A stretch of 64,000 nt of DNA, taken from Scylla paramamosain (Eukaryota; Arthropoda; Malacostraca; Decapoda; Portunidae). Position 1 is the stretch's first letter. Each line of letters opens with the position of its first letter. Below the pieces are notes generated by a model. The model had not been told where the DNA came from. It saw only the letters and a program-made list of their open reading frames with translations, and did no database searches. Location of the stretch: NCBI RefSeq assembly GCF_035594125.1, contig NC_087157.1:136001-200000 (forward strand), in the 5' to 3' direction. Below are positions 39,942-63,800 of this stretch, one piece after another. The translations under genes and the position numbers were made by a program.

Positions 39942-40381
39942 GGGTAATTGTCTAGAGTCCTTACCGGGCCTTATTACTGGTCTATTCACTTCAATTCTTT
40001 TACACATACCTTCACATGCACCTAAAACATCATTTTAAAGTGGGGGACAAATGCCCCCTTCCCTCTAGTCCAGCAAAATTGGGGACATGTGGGAAGGTTA
40101 GGTTAGGTTAGGTTAGGTTAGGTTAGGTTAGGTTAGGTTACCTAACCTAACATAACCTAACCTAACTTAATGTAACCTAACCTAACCTAACATAACCTAA
40201 CCTAACCTAACCTAACCTAACCTAACCTTCCCACATGTCCCCAATTTTGCTGGACTAGAGGGAAGGGGGCATTTGTCCCCCACTTTAAAATGATGTTTTA
40301 GGTGCATGTGAAGGTATGTGTAAAAGAATTGAAGTGAATAGACCAGTAATAAGGCCCGGTAAGGACTCTAGACAATTACCC
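39942..40381. repeat. 440-bp palindrome with head-to-head TTAGG/CCTAA arrays
   Basis: The outer arms, about 155 bp each, are essentially exact complements: left begins GGGTAATTGTCTAGAGTCCT, right ends with its complement. Inside, (GGTTA)n runs inward from the left (about 40094-40140) and a longer (CCTAA)n with a few variants runs from 40141 to about 40227. TTAGG is the arthropod-type telomere unit. The flanks outside (TTGATT versus TTGCAT) show no clear target duplication. Confidence 0.92.
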
Positions 40382-40810
40382 TTGCATATACAGCTATCCA
40401 CATCCTCGATCTAGTGTCCCAAACTCTCCTGCACACCAGGCCTTACCTCAAAGGAAATAGCAACTCACCACAATCTGACTGGTTGACCTGTTTGCTGCTA
40501 GCACCTTTGTGGCACTAGAGGCGGTGGCACTACGGCCTGTACGCCCCCATCACATCTCCAAGAACATGACAACAGTCTCATGTTGTGTTCATCCCGCACC
40601 TCAAACAGGACGTCTCAGCAAAGGTGCGGTTCACATACCACAATACTTGCTGCTGCCTACAGGATGTCTGAACGCCGCTGATCACTATGGGCAATTTGAG
40701 GACGTGGCAATCACTACCTCTCGTCCACATGTGATACACACACACACACACTTGCACACGCCCAACCAATCAGTATCAGTAATTTCTGGTATACTAGCAT
40801 AATCACCTGA

Positions 40811-40937
<127 letters not shown>

Positions 40938-41637
40938 GGTGTTCATTTCAATAGTTAAATAGATAAATAGATAAATTGATCAAATAATAGCCTTGTGCTT
41001 TTAAACAGTTCCTTCCCAGAATTTTAATTCGAAGGAAAAGCTTGTAGCCATAATGTCAATGCTGAACTACGTAGCTGCTGCCACTCCAACGGTATCTTAT
41101 TGACAGTCAGCAAGTTTCAAGGTCCAAACTTACAATTAATGATTCCAACATACGTATATTTATTAAAGTCAAACTTGCATATAAACGCCCTCTTTTTTCA
41201 TGTGACGTTGCTAACAAGATAGGTGAAGCTTATTACAACGACTTGCAACATCTCTTGGCGGCAGATAGCTAGCCTAATAAACACCGTGTATGGTTTTAAT
41301 TTACGTTTGATACATCTCAAGGATCAGTTTAGTATATCAACAGGCACAGCATACAGTACCACCATTGGTTCAACAAGCGTGAAACAGAGTAGCAATAATA
41401 ATGCCATCATATTTGAAATCCCGTGAGAGAGCGAGTAAACAATGTTATCATAGAGAATCAGCCAAATGTTAAGAGTATTCAAGGTCTTATCTTGTCATTG
41501 TTTGAAGAATAAAGAGATTCCATCAATATAATAACACGATGCTCTTTCCTTGGCTTAGAAGCTCGTAAGGGATCAACGTCCCTTTGGTAGCTTGCGTTGT
41601 GCCATCTATATCGCAGCCCAGGAGAAGCACCGCCGCC

Positions 41638-54453
<12,816 letters not shown>

Positions 54454-54638
54454 GTAAGTAGTTGCTGTCTTTTCTTTCATTATCTATTTTGTGTTTTTCT
54501 AGACCTTGTGTAGCTCACATCTGAGAAGATTTGTTGGTAGGTCTTCTCTTATCTTAAAATGTATGCTCACTTAGAAAATAATATATATTGTTGAAATTGA
54601 AAAGTTAAGGCCTTGTACTAGTTGGAGAAGCTTGTCAG

Positions 54639-54642
<4 letters not shown>

Positions 54643-54698
<56 letters not shown>
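54643..54698. repeat. (TG)n microsatellite
   Basis: About 56 bp TG, 190 bp after the last recognised WDR59 exon. Confidence 0.95.
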
Positions 54699-54700
<2 letters not shown>

Positions 54701-55378
54701 CTTTTTCATTTTCCTAGCTTTATTTGCTTACTTGAAATATACAGAAAAAAGAGTTCTGGAAGTGTCTTGATACTCCTTGCTTGAAGGTGTTCAAGTTCAA
54801 GTCAACCAGTGTACTAGAGTTCATTGTAGAAAGGATAAAACAGTGAAGATAGTGGTCAACTCTTGCATTATACTAGGGTATATTTTAGATAGTTCCTTGG
54901 TTGAGCTACCTGTTGATGTTTGGATTATACTAGAGTAGTAACTTTTAAGATATGAATAGTTATTATCCCATTGAGTTTTTTATGTAAGAGTTTGATGCCT
55001 CATACTGTCTTAGCTAAGGTGAATTGCAAACAAAGCACTTAACATTGTTTAAATATAATATTTTTTATGCTTTTGCTTATTTAATAAAGGATACTTTGAT
55101 ACAGTCTTGATATGAAATTATGTTACGTCACATGGAATTTTCATCCTATAGCAGTCTGGCATCTAAACTGCTTGAATAATTCACTTTTTTCTTCCAAGTA
55201 ATCTGCACATTAGACCCATTTTAAATATTTCATTTAAATATGAACATGCATCGATGTTAAGTGGCTGCACATGGGCCCTCCTGCAATATCCAGCTGATCA
55301 CTGATTACTGATTGATCACTGATCAAGAGGAGGCAGTAGGTACCTGCCGAAACAATAAATACTCCCAAAAAGGTCTAA

Positions 55379-55446
55379 AGCACTGGATCAGAGGGTGTTG
55401 TGAACCTATCTAAAGATACGTTCACAACACCCTCTGATCCAGTGCT
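55379..55446. repeat. Perfect 27-bp inverted repeat with 14-nt loop
   Basis: Arms 55379-55405 and 55420-55446 are exact complements (AGCACTGGATCAGAGGGTGT...). The loop is CTATCTAAAGATAC, itself partly self-complementary. No U tract or known RNA family was seen. It may be a fragment of the adjacent retroelement. Confidence 0.9.
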
Positions 55447-55639
55447 ATAGATCACCCAGCAGTGATCTCACAAAGGGCCAGTCACAGCCTGCCCTCTAAA
55501 GACCACTCTTCCTTCACACAAAATTACAAGCACCTAATTACACTCACAACTTCTCTCAAAATTCAAAATTATCATGGCGACTCCTACACCAGCATTGGAG
55601 TCCCTATCTGGGGAGGGGACCACAAATTTTCCTAGGTAG

Positions 55640-56240
<601 letters not shown>

Positions 56241-56534
56241 AAATTGCCAAATGGCATTCCTTATGTTTATTTGCTACAATGATACACTGCTTTCTTGAAT
56301 TCAGTTATAACTTTATGAAAACCTTGATGTCTAACCAAATAACATCATTATGATGCCATCACCACCATTGCTACCCTCTTCTTTCCTCCTCCCCTTTGCT
56401 AAATCTTAGCATGTTCATATTAAAATGTCCTGTAACTTCTAAACCATGGTGTTAAAAGCATTTAAACTTAGAATATTTTCAACTTAGGATAACTTAAGCT
56501 TTTATTTTTGAGAATATATGACTTTCTTTTGGGA

Positions 56535-56657
<123 letters not shown>

Positions 56658-56770
56658 AATATATACATACATAAATACATACATACATACATTCATGCAA
56701 GGCCATAAATAGTAGTGGGAGTTGCAAAGCATGGCAATATTTGATCAAGGTCATTTTGTCTCTAGTCTGG

Positions 56771-57617
56771 CTGACAGGAACATATTTTTAAAAAGTTACC
56801 TACTTGGCAACTTTTTTCAATCAATGATCTGTCAATTAGGCTATGAAGATTAATGATCAGTGATCTATGCGTCGTGGGTGGTGACAGTTGTTCAAGGTCA
56901 GTGCAAGCACAATTTCTCAGAATCTGAGCAATATTTTGCAAACTGTCCCAGACACTGATAAAGTACTTTCATCACTCCACAGTATGGAACATATTTTCTC
57001 TGGGCCACTATATGTATTTCTTGGTGAAACTAAGCCTGTTTGCATTATGTTGTGGAGTGAACAAAAGTTTCCTAGCATCATTACGGGAAGGGAGATCAAG
57101 TTCTTTCTGACAGTAATGTGACACTATTTTTCGAGACGCATTGCCCGGCAGATCTGGATAATTTTCTTTTAACTCACATGCTATACATACTGGTTTAACA
57201 TTCAACTCATGCTTCAATACAGTTAGAGTCCTTTTATGCACTTTTTTAAACTGACCAGGTTTTGATAAATGTGCTGATGTTGTGTCATCTTTGACAGCCC
57301 AGCAATGGGCAGCCAGCATTCAACAGTATGTTGAGGCACATCATTCTGTTTCTGAATACCATTTGCACCAAATCCGGCCTTATGTAGGGCATAAATATGA
57401 CCAATTTTTTTGTGGCTTGTGTCTAGTGAGCGAACACAAGATGTAAAAAGTATCATTCATATTCTGAGAAATTGTGCTTTTACTGACCTTGGACAACTGT
57501 CACCACACACAACACTGATCACTGACTGTTAATCTTCATAGCCTAGCTGATGGATCAATGAGTGGAAAAGTTGCCAAATAGGTAATTTTTTATAGAAAAT
57601 ATATTCCTGCCTGTCAG
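56771..57617 (-). mobile_element. Tc1-type element with about 150-bp terminal inverted repeats
   Basis: Left arm 56771-56920 and right arm 57464-57617 are inverted copies. Shared phrases include CTGACAGG, TTGGCAACTTTT, AGGCTATGAAGATTAA and ACAGTTGT-CAAGGTCAGT followed by AGCACAATTTCTCAG. Between them, on the minus strand, are transposase remnants: a paired-type HTH (GHIYALHKAGFGANGIQKQ), a second domain (LTVLKHELNVKPV, RLSFTKKYI) and ILWSDESTLSVSG at the second catalytic Asp. Length (about 850 bp) and stops show an inactive, deleted copy. Confidence 0.85.
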
Positions 57618-58348
57618 TATTTATGGCTCCATACATGTAATACACGTACACACTTACACAAAACAGCTTATGCACCACCATGAAGATATGTTTGGAATAA
57701 GGAATAATGTCACAATATTTTTGACTCTGATCTCTGATTTCCTTCCTAAGTGGAATTGGTATTGGCCAATCCCATACATAACAAAACTGCATAGAAAAAT
57801 GTTTGATCATTTCTTTCTAATACATCATGATTAGATGGTTGTTTCTTGCTAATTGTGCATAATTAGCGATACTTATGTCAAGAAAAGATAAGATTTTAAT
57901 AAAATTCTGTTGGCATATTCTAGTTCCCAATTGAAGATGAACATAATATGTGACATCACTTTGTATCACAACATACCAGTGTTTGAAGGAAATTGAGATG
58001 GAAAGAGCAAGATTGTCAGAAGTTTAAGTGTTTGTGCAACTTACTTGCACACAACACTTTGACTTGTAATTTAACTCTAACTCTATGTAAGAGGGAGTCT
58101 GTGGAAGAGGAGTACTGGATATAATAAGGGCTGCAATACTGCATAACAAAAATATGTTTCAGTTTTGGCTTTTCATGTGCTGTTATCATAAGGTGAAGTG
58201 CATCACCTTAATGAATGGCAGGCAGCATACTATCAATGTAGATAGTCTTTGTGCCACCTGCATACACATTGCTTATAAATGTTTCCAAAAATAATTAGCA
58301 GGATGAGCCTCTCAACATTGGTGAGTGCTGTAGAACTTGCCCTGTTTG

Positions 58349-58473
58349 CAGTAGACTCTGGTTAGTGCAGTCACTCAGAAATAATATTCTTGCCCTTAAC
58401 AGGCTCAGTGTGCCTCCTCCTCCTTACTCCCTCACGGTTGTGTGTGAATGTTGAGACTAACCAGAGTCTACTG
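58349..58473. mobile_element. Small MITE-like hairpin (125 bp) touching the zinc-finger exon
   Basis: Perfect 18-bp inverted ends, CAGTAGACTCTGGTTAGT (58349-58366) and its complement (58456-58473). TA follows on the right only. The zinc-finger frame's first ATG is at 58476 and the likely splice acceptor ends at 58484, so the element lies directly in the presumed acceptor region. Confidence 0.7.
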
Positions 58474-58517
58474 TAATGTTGCAGGCCAGAAGGACAAAGG
58501 GTCAGCCAAGTGATGTA

Positions 58518-61500
58518 ATGGACCAAGAGGAAGAGATAATAACAGTGAAAGAGGAAGTCATCGATGAAGAAGTCACTGTGGAGGTCAGCCACTGCACTGT
58601 GCAGGATGAAGTCTCTGTGGAGTGTGAAGTTGTTGTAAAAGAAGAAGTCATTGATGATGAGGAAGTGGTGTCCATGGGTCAGAATGATGGAGAGAAGCAC
58701 TTCACAGAGGAGAGTGTTACCTTTGATGAGAGTGTCAACATGGATGTCTCTGGAAATCATGGAGACACAGTGGAGGAAGAAGTTGCTGTAATTCAGGCAG
58801 ATACCAGTGAAGAAGAAAATGTTGTTGAGGAAGACACTGCAGGGGATGAGATCACTGCACTTGAGAGAACCTCCATAAATGAAGAAAATGATCAATTAGA
58901 GGAAGGCATCATAGAGAAAAAAGATAATGTACAGAAAAAAAATATTTTGAAAGGTCATTTAAAGGAGGGAGATTGCCTGAAAGAAGACAGTACACACAAG
59001 AAAATGACTGTACCAAATGCAGTTAATGAACAGACAGGAGACACAGTGAAAAGTGGCATTGTGAGTGTAGGAGATAACTTGGAAGAAAGACTCAGTGTGC
59101 AAAAAGACACCACAGAAGAGAGTATTCTACAAAGGGGAATTATAAAACAAGAGAGAGGGACTGTAGAAGGCATTTTAGAGGAAGGAGATACTACAGTGGA
59201 AAAAAACACAGAGCAGATGCAGACAGAGGGAAACACTGTACAGGAAGGAGGTATCACAGATGAAAAGAAAGACACAGAACAGATAGTGATACAGGGAGAC
59301 ACTGAACAGGAAGGAGGTACCACAGAGAAAAAGAAAGACACAGAACAGGTGGTGACAAAGGGAGACGCTGTCCAGGAAGGAGATTTAGAAGAAAAGAGAG
59401 ACACAGAACAGGTAGTGACAAAGAGAGACACTGCACAGAAAGGAGGTACCACAGAAGAAAAGAAAGACACAAAACATATGGTGACAGAGGGAGACATTGT
59501 ACAGGAAAGAGGTACCACAGAAGAAAAGAAAGACACAGATCAGATGAATACAGAGCAAGGCACTGTACAAGAGGGAAGTATTGCTGAAGAGAAAAATGCA
59601 GAACAGACTGAGACAAGGGGAGATAAACAGGAAGGAGGTACTACAGGGGAAAAGAAAGTTGGAGAAATGGTAGAGACAGAGGGAGACAGTGTACAGAAAA
59701 CATGTATTACTGAAGGTAATGCAGAGAAAGAAGGCACTGTAAAGAAGAGAGGTATGCAAGAGGTGTATACTACTGAGAAGAAAAGCTCTTTACAAAAGAG
59801 GGGCACTGCACAAGGGGGTACTATGAAAGAGAAGATAGGCACCGTACAGAAGAGAGGTATGCAAGAGGGTCATACTACAGAAGAGAAGAACACTGTACAA
59901 AAGAGAAGCATGCAAGAGGAAGATATTATACAAAAGGGAAGTGCTATGCCCAAGAGAAACACTGTGCCAGAAAGAAATGTTAAGCAAGAAGTAGACATTG
60001 AGGAGGATCCCAGGGCTGAATCAGAAGAGGGCCATTGTCTTGAAAAGAAAGGTGAAGAGCCTTTGGATGACCCAGCAAGGGAAGCATATGTGCCACTGAT
60101 AAAAAGAGAGAGTGCTGCTGCTGCTGCATCAGCTGCAGGTGATGGCAATGGGGATGAAGGTGGTGGTGGAAATATGTCAGGGAGTACGAAAGACAAACAC
60201 ATTCAGGGAAGCAGAACTCAGTCTTTTGAAGGCAATCAGGAGGAGGTTGATCAAGATCCTGAAACACAGAATCCTTGTGGCAGTGAGAGTGTGGTGCCTC
60301 ACTCAACATGCATCATCAAGATCCATTGTGCTGCTGATGACAAGGATGGTTTATCTCTAGGGGAGGCAGGCACCCCCTCTAAATTAAATTTCAAAAACAG
60401 TGAAGGGCCTCCTAAGTCTCATTCTGTTTCCACTCCGACAGTGTTGGACACACCATCAGTTAGTCTAGCCCAAGGAGTAGGGGAAGATTTCCTGAAAGAA
60501 GAGGAAGTTATTCATGTTGAGTGTGACACTGGGCTGGAGATGCTAGATGGACCAAGGGAGAGGGATGAAGGTGTTGCTGTTTGCCAAGTGGTGACTTCAG
60601 GCTCCTTTGTCATCAAGGGTGCTGCTTCCAGTCTAATGCAAGTTGAGGCCAGTGTGGTACACCTGCCAGAGTCGTTGACCAGTAGTGGTCAAACCCCCGA
60701 AGAAGTTTGGGGTTCCTTAGCTCCCCAACTGCTTGAGGGAGGTGTCATTGTACATGGGGAAAATCTAGTGCTGGGGGCCTTGTCATTGGTTACCATGGTA
60801 GAGTCAGTGGAAGTGGAAGGGGAACCCCAAACTCAAATAACCATATCCCCATTGGGTGAATCCGTGGAAGCTTATCACCAGCGAGGCGTCAACTTCATCC
60901 TGGTGACAAAAAATTCTGAGTCTGCCACAGCAGCTGCCCGCTGCCCCCCACAACATGGGGCTGACTCAGAGAGTGTGCCCAAGGTGAAGCCACAAGGGCA
61001 GAATGCACCTCACAGTGACACACCAGGTCCATTTCGGTGTGACAAGTGTGACAAGACCTACAGTGTGCGGTCATCCCTCAACAGCCATCGGGTGACTCAC
61101 AATGCAGAGAAAATGTATAAATGTGATGAATGTGACCGTGCCTTTCACTATAGTACTCCACTCATGATCCACAAGCGTACCCATAGTGATGAACGGCCAT
61201 ACCATTGCCAGACTTGCCTTGCCTCCTTTAAATCCATGACTAATTTACGTTGCCATCAACGACAGCACTCAGGGGAGCGGCCAATCATCTGTCCAGATTG
61301 CAGTAGGGGTTTCAGAGATTACACCTCACTCAAGAGGCACCGGCAAAGAATGCATAAAACAACTGCCCCTGCATCCTCTGACTCTTCCCCCTCACTCACC
61401 TCCTCCCCTCAAAAGGCCAAAGTGGGTGGGAAATCTGAGAGTGATGATAAATCTCCAGGTGGTCCAGCCCTAAAGGAGAAGGGACTTGGACCTGTGGGAC

Positions 61501-63800
61501 GTCTTTCTGACTATGTCCACAGGTGTGGCCTTTGCCAGATGACTTGCCACACTCGACCTCAAATGCTGACACACCTACAGGTTCATGCTGCTGCTGAGCG
61601 GTTCCGTTGCCGTTATTGTCCCAGTGCCTACACTTTCCGCTTTCTCTTGGCACGACATGTGCGTGAACTGCACCCTGGCCACCCCCAGTGGTTTTGCCAA
61701 CACTGTGATCGGATTTTTGATACATGCCGAAAAATGAACAGTCACAGTTGCCGCAGTGTGCGGGGAAATTATTCGTGTCCTCACAATTGTGGCTTCACCA
61801 CAGAGGTACGGCATCGAGTGTTTCGTCATGTTGCACGACATCACCCTGAAGATGCAGCTCCCTACCACTGTGATTTCTGTTCAAACAGCTACCGGGATCC
61901 TGGTCGACTTCGCTACCACCAGAAGCGACAACATCCAGAAAAGATGGCTGATCTGGCTCCACCACCAAAGGATACTTGGAGAGCATTGTCTGAGTCTGGG
62001 CCAGAGGACAAAGGTGCTGTTGACATGTCACAGGTTGAGGTTAGTGTAATGGATGAGGCCATTGTGTATTTCCTTCCTGAAGATCTGAGGAATGACATTG
62101 CCTTTAGAGAGCGAGTTAAGTTCAAATGTTTCTATTGTGAGGCTAAGTTCCCTGTGAAGAATGCTATGACGCGCCATGTCCTACGTGCACATCCTGGTCA
62201 GCGTGCCTACAAGTGCCTCCGCTGCAACATCTTCTTTAGATCCAATACTGAATCCAAGAATCATAATCGTAAATATCATAAATATCGGGACACTGGAGGT
62301 CGGGACCCTCACCGCAATGAGAAAGCAATGAAAAAGCGTGCTCAGGCAGTGGAGGAGCAGTTACGCCATGCCACGCCCAGTTTGCGCAGTGCTTACAAGT
62401 TCCGTTGCCTCCACTGCCCCATGGCCTATCGTTGTAAGAGGCCACTGGTTGCACACTATCGCCGTTGGCATCCAGATCAGGAGTGGGATCACTTGCCAGA
62501 TCGTCCCTCAGGTCCCTTACCACTATCATCTTCCAAGAGGCGGAAATTATTGTTTTATGATTGTGTTTTTGAGCCAGACTGTGGCCGCACCTTTGATGAA
62601 CTTGATCTGTGCTTAGAACACTTGCTTCATGCACATGAAGTGAGTGGTGATGCAGCATTGTCTCATGTGAAAGAGCGTATGGTGGTGGAGGGTGTGCGGC
62701 GTGGCCGACTTCCAAAGAATGCAGTGGTGATGCCTTCCAGTGAAGCACAAAGCTTTGGGAATGTGCAAAGACGACAACAGTGGTGGAAGGGCAGAAAGAG
62801 GACAAAGTCAGAGACAGATACAGAGATGATGGAGGAAGAGGAAGATTTAGAAGAAGAGGAGATGGATGACTTAGATGAGGAAGATGAATTTGATGATGAT
62901 GAGATGGAAGAGGAGGATGATGAAGAAGAGGAGGAGGAAGAGGAGGAAGATGAAGTGTTGAAGATTAAGAGTGAGGATCCAGATGATTCTGAGCTGTTTT
63001 CTAAAGGAGCCCAAGAGAGCCACCCCAACCCTGAACTCAGTATAAAGTTGGAGGACATTGATTCAGTGGGTGATGTGAAGAAAATGCTGTATCGTTGCAG
63101 AATTTGTGGTATGTCTTGCAACAGCAAGGCACAGTACCGACAGCACACTGCCAGCCACACACACTCTAAAGAGCAACAGGAGACTCCAGAAGCCAAGATC
63201 ATGAGCTCCTCAGAGAAGGTGCCAGTGCTTGGGACGTCCAAAAAGAAGACATCACAATTGTCAAAAAGTGAATCTCTGGAAGTTGAAGGAGGTATCCAGG
63301 TGACTTCATTAAAGGAGGAAGTAAGTGAGGGAGAGGATGACTTCAAGGTGCTCACCCTTACCCCGAGTGCCTCTGGCCCTCCTGAGGTCAAGGTGGATGT
63401 TATCCACTCAGGAACTGAGGATGATGATGTTAAGTCTAGCAAGGCATCATCAGCACCAAACCAGACCTCACCTAAACAATCACAGTCATCTTCCCCAGTT
63501 TCCTCATCTTTACCTCCAACATCCTCTCCCAAACCAGCCTTATCCAAGAAACCTTTGTCCTCTCGAAGTGCCTCTAATAACAGAGAAAGTGGCCAGGGTT
63601 TCAGGAGAAGAGGGCGGCCTCCGAAAGTACAGCCTCCTAAAGGACAACGCAAGATGGTGGGACAGCAAGGAGCAGTTGGGAAGCGCAAGGCAGTGGGGCA
63701 ATGCAGGGCAGTTACGTCTAAGAAGCTGCAGTGTCCAGAGTGCTCCATGTCTTTCAAGACCAGATCAGAAATGAGCTTCCACAAACGTCTTGATCACTAA
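58518..63800 (+). CDS. Large C2H2 zinc-finger protein, single coding exon, about 1,760 aa
   Basis: Putative nuclear DNA-binding protein; I cannot assign it to a named family. The frame is open from 58476 to TAA at 63798-63800. I prefer Met at 58518 (G at -3 and +4, MDQEEEI) because a TTGCAG acceptor ends at 58484, so the ATG at 58476 is probably intronic. Counting residues from 58476: two VKEEVID motifs (24-30, 54-60), an acidic Glu-rich N-terminus, about 22-aa degenerate tandem repeats at about 248-485 (QEGGTTEEKKDTEQ), then about 15 C2H2 fingers. Four linked fingers start at 853, 881, 909 and 937; others at about 1015, 1043, 1072 (atypical), 1097, 1130, 1216, 1245, 1309, 1361, 1539 and 1751. 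An Asp/Glu tract spans about 1450-1496, followed by IKSE and IKLE (sumoylation consensus). An AT-hook, RRRGRPPK, is at 1710-1717. No KRAB, ZAD or BTB domain is seen. It lies downstream of WDR59 on the same strand. Confidence 0.85.
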   Translation: MDQEEEIITVKEEVIDEEVTVEVSHCTVQDEVSVECEVVVKEEVIDDEEVVSMGQNDGEKHFTEESVTFDESVNMDVSGNHGDTVEEEVAVIQADTSEEENVVEEDTAGDEITALERTSINEENDQLEEGIIEKKDNVQKKNILKGHLKEGDCLKEDSTHKKMTVPNAVNEQTGDTVKSGIVSVGDNLEERLSVQKDTTEESILQRGIIKQERGTVEGILEEGDTTVEKNTEQMQTEGNTVQEGGITDEKKDTEQIVIQGDTEQEGGTTEKKKDTEQVVTKGDAVQEGDLEEKRDTEQVVTKRDTAQKGGTTEEKKDTKHMVTEGDIVQERGTTEEKKDTDQMNTEQGTVQEGSIAEEKNAEQTETRGDKQEGGTTGEKKVGEMVETEGDSVQKTCITEGNAEKEGTVKKRGMQEVYTTEKKSSLQKRGTAQGGTMKEKIGTVQKRGMQEGHTTEEKNTVQKRSMQEEDIIQKGSAMPKRNTVPERNVKQEVDIEEDPRAESEEGHCLEKKGEEPLDDPAREAYVPLIKRESAAAAASAAGDGNGDEGGGGNMSGSTKDKHIQGSRTQSFEGNQEEVDQDPETQNPCGSESVVPHSTCIIKIHCAADDKDGLSLGEAGTPSKLNFKNSEGPPKSHSVSTPTVLDTPSVSLAQGVGEDFLKEEEVIHVECDTGLEMLDGPRERDEGVAVCQVVTSGSFVIKGAASSLMQVEASVVHLPESLTSSGQTPEEVWGSLAPQLLEGGVIVHGENLVLGALSLVTMVESVEVEGEPQTQITISPLGESVEAYHQRGVNFILVTKNSESATAAARCPPQHGADSESVPKVKPQGQNAPHSDTPGPFRCDKCDKTYSVRSSLNSHRVTHNAEKMYKCDECDRAFHYSTPLMIHKRTHSDERPYHCQTCLASFKSMTNLRCHQRQHSGERPIICPDCSRGFRDYTSLKRHRQRMHKTTAPASSDSSPSLTSSPQKAKVGGKSESDDKSPGGPALKEKGLGPVGRLSDYVHRCGLCQMTCHTRPQMLTHLQVHAAAERFRCRYCPSAYTFRFLLARHVRELHPGHPQWFCQHCDRIFDTCRKMNSHSCRSVRGNYSCPHNCGFTTEVRHRVFRHVARHHPEDAAPYHCDFCSNSYRDPGRLRYHQKRQHPEKMADLAPPPKDTWRALSESGPEDKGAVDMSQVEVSVMDEAIVYFLPEDLRNDIAFRERVKFKCFYCEAKFPVKNAMTRHVLRAHPGQRAYKCLRCNIFFRSNTESKNHNRKYHKYRDTGGRDPHRNEKAMKKRAQAVEEQLRHATPSLRSAYKFRCLHCPMAYRCKRPLVAHYRRWHPDQEWDHLPDRPSGPLPLSSSKRRKLLFYDCVFEPDCGRTFDELDLCLEHLLHAHEVSGDAALSHVKERMVVEGVRRGRLPKNAVVMPSSEAQSFGNVQRRQQWWKGRKRTKSETDTEMMEEEEDLEEEEMDDLDEEDEFDDDEMEEEDDEEEEEEEEEDEVLKIKSEDPDDSELFSKGAQESHPNPELSIKLEDIDSVGDVKKMLYRCRICGMSCNSKAQYRQHTASHTHSKEQQETPEAKIMSSSEKVPVLGTSKKKTSQLSKSESLEVEGGIQVTSLKEEVSEGEDDFKVLTLTPSASGPPEVKVDVIHSGTEDDDVKSSKASSAPNQTSPKQSQSSSPVSSSLPPTSSPKPALSKKPLSSRSASNNRESGQGFRRRGRPPKVQPPKGQRKMVGQQGAVGKRKAVGQCRAVTSKKLQCPECSMSFKTRSEMSFHKRLDH

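Noticed and set aside
40094..40227. True chromosome end
   Set aside because: The TTAGG arrays are short, head to head, and flanked on both sides by unique sequence and genes, so they are interstitial.
62663..63784. 373-aa open frame antisense to the zinc-finger gene
   Set aside because: Ser-rich shadow of the Asp/Glu-rich coding strand. The plus-strand frame has fifteen zinc fingers and the antisense frame has no domain. The same holds for the antisense frames at 58.95-60.3 kb.
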